Source of the DNA: an uncultured Bacteroidales bacterium
GTDB taxonomy: Bacteria; Bacteroidota; Bacteroidia; Bacteroidales; UBA932
Reading direction: 5' to 3'
Assembly: GCA_945982095.1 (NCBI GenBank)
Contig: CAMFRR010000087.1
Coordinates: 1-5,053, forward strand
DNA length: 5,053 nucleotides
Shown: positions 1 to 5,053 of the stretch, in pieces
How the letters are laid out: every line of letters begins with the position of its first letter
Position numbering within the stretch: position 1 is the first letter of the stretch
Translations under genes and position numbers: made by a program
The notes under the pieces: model-generated
Seen by the model: the letters and a program-made list of their open reading frames with translations, nothing else
Database searches by the model: none
Told to the model about the DNA's origin: nothing

Positions 1-77
1 CCATATCACCTACCATCATCTTGAATGGCTAATCAATGTGGCCATGCAGCCATTCAAGATGATGGTAGGTGATATGG
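1..77. repeat. Perfect 30-bp inverted repeat at window edge (probable fold-back artefact)
   Basis: Bases 1-30 are the exact reverse complement of bases 48-77, with a 17-base spacer at 31-47. The first arm touches the window edge, so it may extend further upstream. The right arm is ordinary coding sequence of the transporter gene (it encodes the QPFKMMVGDM region). The left arm read in the same frame gives HITYHHLEWL, which does not look like the family. Convincing family sequence begins with INVAMQPF from base 32, just after the left arm. This pattern fits a contig end made by fold-back during amplification, library preparation or assembly. A true genomic inverted repeat cannot be excluded from sequence alone. 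Confidence 0.93.
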
Positions 78-970
78 TGGGCGAGAACCAGAAAACAGAG
101 GCTTATTCCATACAGAGTCTTCTCTGTAATGCAGGCAGTCTCGTAGGCTACCTTTTCCCTATATTCTTTACTTGGATAGGAATTGCCAATACAGCTCCTG
201 AAGGCGTAGTGCCTGATTCCGTTATATGGAGTTTCTATATTGGAGCCATCATACTCATACTCTGCGTGCTTTATACCTTTATAAAAGTGAAGGAGATGAA
301 TCCTCAGGAGTATGCCGAGTTCCACGGCAATCCAGTTTCAGGAGACGACAATGCCTCTAAGCCTGGTTTTGTGAAACTTCTCATCGACGCTCCCAAGACT
401 TTCTGGACAGTGGGTCTCGTACAATTCTTCTGTTGGGCAGCCTTCATGTATATGTGGACTTACACCAACGGTGCTGCTGCCACTCTCTGCTGGAACACCA
501 CCGATGTGGCATCTGAGGGTTATCAGGCTGCAGGCAACTGGGTAGGAGTGCTCTTTGCCGTTCAGGCCGTAGGCTCAATACTTTGGGCAATGATAATTCC
601 TAAGTTCAAGAACATCAAGATGGCCTACGTTGTGAGTCTTCTTATAGGAGCTCTCGGCTTTGCTTCAGTATTCTTCATGCACGACAAATATCTGATGTGC
701 ATAAGCTACTTCCTGGTGGGAACTGCTTGGGCTGCAATGCTTGCATTGCCATTTACCCTGCTCACCAACTCCCTCTCAGGAGACCATATGGGTACATATC
801 TCGGCCTTTTCAACTGCACCATATGCCTGCCGCAGATATGCGCTGCGGCGGCAGGCGGTCTGGTCCTGAAGATGGTGGGAGGAAACCAGCCTGCCATGCT
901 CGTGGTCGCCGCTGTTCTTCTTGTTCTGGGCGCCCTTTCCGTGAGCCTGGTGAGCTTTAAAAAGAAATGA
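32..970 (+). CDS. MFS sugar transporter, SLC45/maltose-sucrose type, 5'-truncated
   Basis: This is an inner-membrane permease of the major facilitator superfamily, probably importing a di- or oligosaccharide by cation symport. The frame is open to base 2, but believable protein starts at INVAMQPF (base 32) because bases 1-30 are a fold-back copy. The GTG at 38 is an internal codon, not a start. Counting from that codon, the motif QPFKMMVGDMVGENQKTEAYS (4-24) matches the loop after the fourth helix in sucrose/maltose-type MFS carriers. About eight hydrophobic helices follow, near 25-50, 62-83, 121-142, 166-186, 196-214, 217-243, 252-278 and 285-307. The family has twelve, so the first four are missing. 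A polar cytoplasmic linker at 84-118 separates the two halves, and MWTYTNGAAATLCW (138-152) with TTDVASEGYQAAGNWVGVLF (154-173) is typical of the Bacteroidota branch. The natural end is a basic tail, FKKK, and TGA. It lies 46 bases before susC on the same strand, so a shared operon is likely. MFS identity is firm; the exact sugar is inferred. Confidence 0.88.
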   Translation: MNVAMQPFKMMVGDMVGENQKTEAYSIQSLLCNAGSLVGYLFPIFFTWIGIANTAPEGVVPDSVIWSFYIGAIILILCVLYTFIKVKEMNPQEYAEFHGNPVSGDDNASKPGFVKLLIDAPKTFWTVGLVQFFCWAAFMYMWTYTNGAAATLCWNTTDVASEGYQAAGNWVGVLFAVQAVGSILWAMIIPKFKNIKMAYVVSLLIGALGFASVFFMHDKYLMCISYFLVGTAWAAMLALPFTLLTNSLSGDHMGTYLGLFNCTICLPQICAAAAGGLVLKMVGGNQPAMLVVAAVLLVLGALSVSLVSFKKK

Positions 971-1016
971 ACCAATATTTTTATCAATATCATTATTAAT
1001 AACTTAAAAAAATCTT
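971..1016 (+). other. AT-rich spacer between permease gene and susC
   Basis: This 46-base gap is strongly AT-rich compared with the genes on either side. It holds a 10-base palindrome, TTATTAATAA, at 993-1002, and a run of seven A at 1006-1012, four bases before the susC ATG. There is no Shine-Dalgarno-like sequence; A-rich leaders without one are usual in Bacteroidota. I see no GC-rich hairpin followed by T and no match to the Bacteroidota -7 element TAnnTTTG. The simplest reading is that the permease gene and susC are read together and that the A-rich segment helps translation start. Confidence 0.55.
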
Positions 1017-4000
1017 ATGAAGAGATTCTTAACCATTCTTTCAGCGCTGGTGGCTTCAGCCATCTTCTCTGTTTCTGTATCCGCACAAGGCGGGTACACG
1101 GTTAAGGGCACAATTGTCGATGCCATTGGTCCGGTTATCGGAGGTACAGTACTCGAACAGGGTACTACCAACGGTACCATCACCGATATGGACGGCAATT
1201 ATGTCTTGAGCGTATCATCAGCTGACGCAATTGTGGAATTCAGCTGTGTAGGTTACGCAACCCAGTCTTATCCTGCATCACAGGTTCCTGCTACAGTTAC
1301 TCTGACTGACGACACCACTTTCCTTGAGGAAGTTGTGGTTATCGGTTACGGTAGCGTTAAAAAGAATGACATGACAGGTTCAGTGACAGCAATCAAGAAC
1401 GATGGACTCAACCGCGGTGCTGTCGTTTCGACACAGGACATGCTCAAAGGTAAGGTTCCTGGCCTGCTCATCACCCCTGGTGACGGTGGCCCTGGTTCAG
1501 GCTCTACTATCCGTATCCGTGGCGCCGCTTCCCTCAATGCATCCAACGACCCTCTTATAGTTATTGACGGTGTGCCTATCGCAGCGCAGGGCGGTTATGG
1601 TATGTCCAACCCTCTCGACATGCTCAATCCTAACGATATCGAGTCTTTCACCGTCCTCAAGGACGCATCTTCAGCAGCCATCTACGGTTCGCGTGCTTCC
1701 AATGGTGTAATCCTCATCACCACAAAGAAAGGCAAAGGCTCTAAGCCACAAATTTCATACAGCGGTTCTATCAGCGTTCAGCACAACTCAAAGAACCTCC
1801 CTGTGTTGAGCCCAGGCGAGTACCGTGATTTCGTGAAGGAGACCTTCGGCATCTATTGGGAAGGCGACCAGCTCATGGGTGACACCACCACTCCTATAGG
1901 AGGCGCGATTGCAAAACACCTCAGCAAGGACCAGAACATTGATTACCACAAGATTATCTTCCGTCCAGCTGTAACTCACGACCACAACGTAAGTCTCTCA
2001 GGCACTCATAAGAACCTCCCATACCGTGCTTCTCTCGGCTACACAGGCCAACAGGGTACTCTACGTGGTTCTTCTTACGACAAGGCAACCATTGATATGA
2101 GCTTCGGTCCTAAGTTCTTCGAGGACCACCTCACTGTCAACCTCAGCGGCAAGGGTGTTTACACCAACTCAACTTATGCCGACGGCGGCGTAGTAGGAAA
2201 TGCTGCATTCTTCAACCCTACTCAGGATCCATATTTCCGCAATCCTGACGGTTCTATCGACTATGACACTTGTAACGGTTACTTCAACTATGGTACAGGC
2301 CGCGGTGACAAGTTCATCGCTAATACCCTGCTTGGCGTGAGCCCTATGTCACAGCTCTATGACCGCGACAGCAAGGGCCAGGCAATGCGTTTCATAGGCA
2401 GCGCCTCACTCGACTACAAAGTTCATGGTCTTGAGTCTCTCCGTTTCAATGTAACAGCTTCAACCGATATTTCGGATTACATCAACAAGAATGCTTCCAT
2501 ACCAGGATCTTACCAGGCCTGGTCCGATACTGAGAACCGTGGTATAGGCCAGTATTCACGCGAGTGGCAGATGCGCCGCAGCTCTGCAATAGAGGCTTAT
2601 GCTAACTACAACGAGACTTGGGGTATTCACAACCTCGACCTCATGGCCGGTTACTCTTGGCAGCACTTCTACGGTTCAAACCGTAACATCAGCTACTTCA
2701 ACGTTACCGACGAGGTTAAACTCAATCAGGGCGAGACAGTCGATACACGTTATCCTATATGGAAATGGGAGAGCTACCTCGTGTCATTCTATGGCCGTAT
2801 CAACTACTCTATTGCTTCACGCTATCTCTTCACATTCTCTCTCCGTTCCGACGGATCTTCTAAATTCTCTCCTGCAACACGCTGGGGTATCTTCCCTTCA
2901 GGCGCTTTCGCATGGAACCTCAAGGAAGAGAAATTCCTCAAGAACGTGAAAGCTGTGTCACAGTTGAAATTGCGTCTCTCTGCAGGTGTTACAGGTCAGC
3001 AGGACGGTATAGGCGAATATGCTCACCTTGCAAAATATGGCCTTTCTACCGATGTTTACCACCAGTATTGGATGGGTTCAGACGGCTTCCAGTTCATGTG
3101 GACTCCTTCAGCATACGATCCTAACATCAAATGGGAAACAACCACCACTTACAACGTAGGTATCGATTTCGGTTTCTTCAATGACCGTCTGACCGGTAAT
3201 ATCGACGCTTATATGCGTGATACCAAGGATTTGCTCAACGAGGTAATGACCCCAATGGGATCTAACTTCGGCAACAAACTCCTTACCAACGTAGGTTCCC
3301 TCCGCAACAAGGGTATTGAGTTTGCTTTGAATGTCATTCCTGTACAGACCAAGGACTGGAACCTGTCTATAGGTTTCAACGGCACATTCCAGGATACCAA
3401 GTTCACCAAACTGAACTCAACAGACGATCCTAACTACTACGAGAATACATCAGGTATCTCTCACGGTACAGGTGCATACGTAGGCCGCCACCAGATAGGT
3501 TACGCTCCATACAGCTATTGGGTATTCCAGCAGCTTTATGACAACGAGGGCATGCCAATCCAGAATGCCTTTGTGGACCGCAACGGTGATGGTGTAATCA
3601 ACACTGATGACAAGTACTGCGTCGGCAGCCCTAACCCTAAATTCTTCTATGGTCTCAACCTCAAGCTTTCTTACAAGGATTGGGACTTCGGATTCAACGG
3701 TCACGGCTCTGCAGGTTACACTGTATTCAATGACTTTGCTTCCAACAACTCTACAGCTTACTTTGACATCAACGCAGGTAACCTTCCTAACTTTGCACAA
3801 ACTGTCAAGAAGACAGGCTTCAAGGCACTCAGCGGTGACAACCAGTTTATTTCCGATCTCTATATAGAGAATGCCTCATTCTTCCGTCTTGATGACATCA
3901 ACCTCGGCTATACATTCAGGAACCTGGGCAAATGGGAAGGCAACATCCGTCTTGCTGCTGCTTGCCAGAATGTATTCGTAATCACTTCTTACTCAGGCAT

Positions 4001-4091
4001 TGACCCTGAGATCAACAGTACTGATGGCGTTGACCGTACCTTCTGGCCAAGACCTCGTACCTACTCACTCCGTCTCAATATTAACTTCTAA
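1017..4091 (+). CDS. susC: SusC/RagA-family TonB-dependent outer-membrane transporter
   Basis: This outer-membrane beta-barrel takes up oligosaccharides in partnership with a SusD lipoprotein, powered by TonB-ExbB-ExbD. It is complete at 1024 residues, normal for the family. Residues 1-23 are a signal peptide (MKRF, hydrophobic core, VSA before Q24). Residues 27-98 form the carboxypeptidase-D-like regulatory domain typical of SusC, including GTTNGTITDMDGNYVLSV (49-66). A TonB-box-like stretch, LEEVVVIGYG, is at 103-112. The plug spans about 115-237, with IRIRGAASLNASNDPLIVID (165-184) and the family signature VLKDASSAAIYGSRASNGVI (213-232). The barrel fills the rest, ending in the aromatic C-terminus SLRLNINF expected for outer-membrane insertion. 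An EF-hand-like loop, DRNGDGVINTDD, is at 854-865. The ATG at 1017 is chosen because it gives a proper signal peptide after an A-rich leader. The susD-like gene follows directly. Family assignment is certain; the glycan is inferred from SusD. Confidence 0.97.
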   Translation: MKRFLTILSALVASAIFSVSVSAQGGYTVKGTIVDAIGPVIGGTVLEQGTTNGTITDMDGNYVLSVSSADAIVEFSCVGYATQSYPASQVPATVTLTDDTTFLEEVVVIGYGSVKKNDMTGSVTAIKNDGLNRGAVVSTQDMLKGKVPGLLITPGDGGPGSGSTIRIRGAASLNASNDPLIVIDGVPIAAQGGYGMSNPLDMLNPNDIESFTVLKDASSAAIYGSRASNGVILITTKKGKGSKPQISYSGSISVQHNSKNLPVLSPGEYRDFVKETFGIYWEGDQLMGDTTTPIGGAIAKHLSKDQNIDYHKIIFRPAVTHDHNVSLSGTHKNLPYRASLGYTGQQGTLRGSSYDKATIDMSFGPKFFEDHLTVNLSGKGVYTNSTYADGGVVGNAAFFNPTQDPYFRNPDGSIDYDTCNGYFNYGTGRGDKFIANTLLGVSPMSQLYDRDSKGQAMRFIGSASLDYKVHGLESLRFNVTASTDISDYINKNASIPGSYQAWSDTENRGIGQYSREWQMRRSSAIEAYANYNETWGIHNLDLMAGYSWQHFYGSNRNISYFNVTDEVKLNQGETVDTRYPIWKWESYLVSFYGRINYSIASRYLFTFSLRSDGSSKFSPATRWGIFPSGAFAWNLKEEKFLKNVKAVSQLKLRLSAGVTGQQDGIGEYAHLAKYGLSTDVYHQYWMGSDGFQFMWTPSAYDPNIKWETTTTYNVGIDFGFFNDRLTGNIDAYMRDTKDLLNEVMTPMGSNFGNKLLTNVGSLRNKGIEFALNVIPVQTKDWNLSIGFNGTFQDTKFTKLNSTDDPNYYENTSGISHGTGAYVGRHQIGYAPYSYWVFQQLYDNEGMPIQNAFVDRNGDGVINTDDKYCVGSPNPKFFYGLNLKLSYKDWDFGFNGHGSAGYTVFNDFASNNSTAYFDINAGNLPNFAQTVKKTGFKALSGDNQFISDLYIENASFFRLDDINLGYTFRNLGKWEGNIRLAAACQNVFVITSYSGIDPEINSTDGVDRTFWPRPRTYSLRLNINF

Positions 4092-4105
4092 TGTGTAACG
4101 CAATG
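4089..4105 (+). promoter_or_regulatory. susC stop / susD start junction with two possible ATG starts
   Basis: The susC stop TAA (4089-4091) shares its last base with an ATG at 4091, forming TAATG. A second ATG in the same frame lies four codons later, at 4103. The first would add MCNA to the protein; the second gives MKIKSIFYM, a normal lipoprotein start with a basic n-region. The tight junction indicates co-transcription and possibly coupled translation. There is no Shine-Dalgarno-like site to decide between the two. I prefer 4103 on the signal peptide. Confidence 0.6.
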
Positions 4106-5053
4106 AAAATCAAATCAATATTCTATATGGCAGCTGCGGCTGCACTGTTCACATCCTGCGTACACAACCTCAACACCTTGCCGTTGAACCCTACCGATGT
4201 AACTTCGGAGACAGCCTATGGTGTTGATGAGGCAGGCTACGTGCAGGGCCTTACCAAGATATACAACCAGCTTGTATCCAACGATACCCAGGACCTTAAG
4301 GTAGCAGATGGCGGTGCATCTGAGTTCGTACGCGCTTTCTGGTCAATCCAGGAACTTTCTGCTGATGCCGCAAAGTGTGCATGGGGAGATCCATGGGTGC
4401 AGGATATCAATAACAATACCTGGAAAGGCGATGTGCTCAATGATGCTGTTTATGCAGTGTATATACGTACACTCCAGGGTATTACCTATACCAACGAGTA
4501 CATGCGCCAGACTACTCCTGAGAAACTCCAGCTCAGAGGCGTCAGCAGCGAGCTTGCTGCAAAGGTAGAGCAGTATCGTGCTGAGGCCCGTTTCCTCCGC
4601 GCATATTTCTACTGGGCTGCAATGGATGCTTTCGGAATGGTTCCGTTCTCAACTGAAGACACTCCTTTCGGCGGCGGTTACAACCCTCCACAGAAACCTG
4701 CAAACGAGATTTTCAATTTCATAGTTTCTGAGCTTGAATATCTTGCTTCTGACGAAAGCCCTATGCCTGCCGCCCAGAGCAACTATCCGCGCGTTGACAA
4801 AGGTTCTTGTCTCGGTCTGCTCGCAAGGGTTTATCTCAATGCAGAGGTTTACTCAGGCACTGCAAAATGGGCTGAGGCCAAAGCTACTTGCGAAAAGATT
4901 TACAATCTTGGTTATGCTCTCGCGCCAACCCACGCCGAGCTTTTCCGCGGTGACAATGGCGAAAATCCTGCAGCCAAGAAGGAAATTCTCTTCGCTGCTG
5001 CTTATGATGCAACACATATACAGTCTTATGGTGGCACCACTTATATGACAGCT
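4103..5053 (+). CDS. susD: SusD-like starch/glycan-binding outer-membrane lipoprotein, 3'-truncated
   Basis: This surface lipoprotein caps the SusC pore and captures glycan. The window holds 317 residues and the frame is still open at the end; the family is usually 500-600 residues. Residues 1-19 are a lipoprotein signal ending in the lipobox LFTSC, with C19 as the lipidated cysteine. It is followed by VHNL, which lacks the acidic run of a strong Bacteroidota surface-export signal. Helical-repeat segments typical of SusD include YRAEARFLRAYFYWAAMDAF (158-177, the family's most conserved stretch), GMVPF (178-182), PRVDKGSCLGLLARVYLNAE (229-248) and YSGTAKWAEAKATCEKI (250-266). Compared from memory with B. 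thetaiotaomicron SusD, the order and spacing match closely. R77, W94 and Y309 line up with starch-contacting R81, W98 and Y296, and D69 with D73. The SusD N101 position is P97 here, or shifted. The third aromatic, W320 in SusD, would fall just beyond the window. The family call is firm; alpha-glucan binding is a reasoned inference. Confidence 0.94.
   Translation, partial: MKIKSIFYMAAAAALFTSCVHNLNTLPLNPTDVTSETAYGVDEAGYVQGLTKIYNQLVSNDTQDLKVADGGASEFVRAFWSIQELSADAAKCAWGDPWVQDINNNTWKGDVLNDAVYAVYIRTLQGITYTNEYMRQTTPEKLQLRGVSSELAAKVEQYRAEARFLRAYFYWAAMDAFGMVPFSTEDTPFGGGYNPPQKPANEIFNFIVSELEYLASDESPMPAAQSNYPRVDKGSCLGLLARVYLNAEVYSGTAKWAEAKATCEKIYNLGYALAPTHAELFRGDNGENPAAKKEILFAAAYDATHIQSYGGTTYMTA

Noticed and set aside
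38..40. GTG at 38 as the transporter's start codon
   Set aside because: The frame is open upstream, IN just before it fits the family, and starting here would drop four membrane helices; the real start lies outside the window.
29..325. Reverse-strand open frame of 98 codons running into the edge palindrome
   Set aside because: It lies wholly opposite the conserved transporter gene, has no recognisable family features, and its end is created by the fold-back repeat.
975..990. ATATT/AATAT inverted repeat after the transporter stop, considered as a terminator
   Set aside because: The stem is only five A-T pairs with a six-base loop and no following T run, too weak for an intrinsic terminator.
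697..993. Overlapping open frames on both strands over the end of the transporter gene
   Set aside because: Their translations are arginine- and proline-rich or otherwise low in plausible structure, and the transporter frame here encodes well-formed membrane helices; they are shadows.
3450..3867. Opposing and alternate-frame open frames of 86-116 codons inside susC
   Set aside because: The susC frame is continuous and family-like through this stretch; the alternate translations are Thr/Ser/Val-rich by-products of its codon use.
4237..5048. Alternate-frame open frames on both strands inside the susD-like gene
   Set aside because: The frame from 4103 stays open to the window end and matches SusD segment by segment, so these short frames are shadows of that incomplete gene.

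Overview
The window looks like part of a glycan-uptake operon (a polysaccharide utilisation locus, PUL) from the phylum Bacteroidota, most likely the order Bacteroidales. The diagnosis rests on an adjacent SusC/SusD pair, which is characteristic of that phylum, together with the lack of Shine-Dalgarno-like sites and A-rich sequence before the susC start. Base composition is close to half G+C by eye. The genus cannot be told from the sequence alone.

Layout, all on the + strand: (1) 1-77, a perfect 30-bp inverted repeat with a 17-base spacer at the window edge. It interrupts the first gene and is probably a fold-back artefact. (2) 32-970, the C-terminal two thirds of an inner-membrane sugar transporter of the major facilitator superfamily, resembling the SLC45/maltose-sucrose type. 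(3) 971-1016, a short AT-rich spacer without a recognisable terminator or promoter. (4) 1017-4091, a complete SusC-type TonB-dependent outer-membrane transporter of 1024 residues. (5) 4103-5053, the first 317 residues of a SusD-like surface lipoprotein, cut by the window end. There is no stretch over 300 bases without a gene.

The three genes form a coherent route for sugar. SusD would capture an oligosaccharide at the cell surface, SusC would pull it through the outer membrane using TonB energy, and the MFS permease would move the trimmed sugar across the inner membrane. From memory, the SusD-like protein aligns well with the Bacteroides thetaiotaomicron starch-binding SusD. It appears to keep three of its starch-contacting side chains (equivalents of R81, W98, Y296) and also D73. 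Together with the maltose-type permease, this makes starch or another alpha-glucan the best substrate guess. That is an inference, and no glycoside hydrolase or regulator lies in the window to test it.

I found no previously undescribed system here. The most useful points are the edge palindrome, which warns that the transporter's 5' end is unreliable, and the substrate prediction from SusD.
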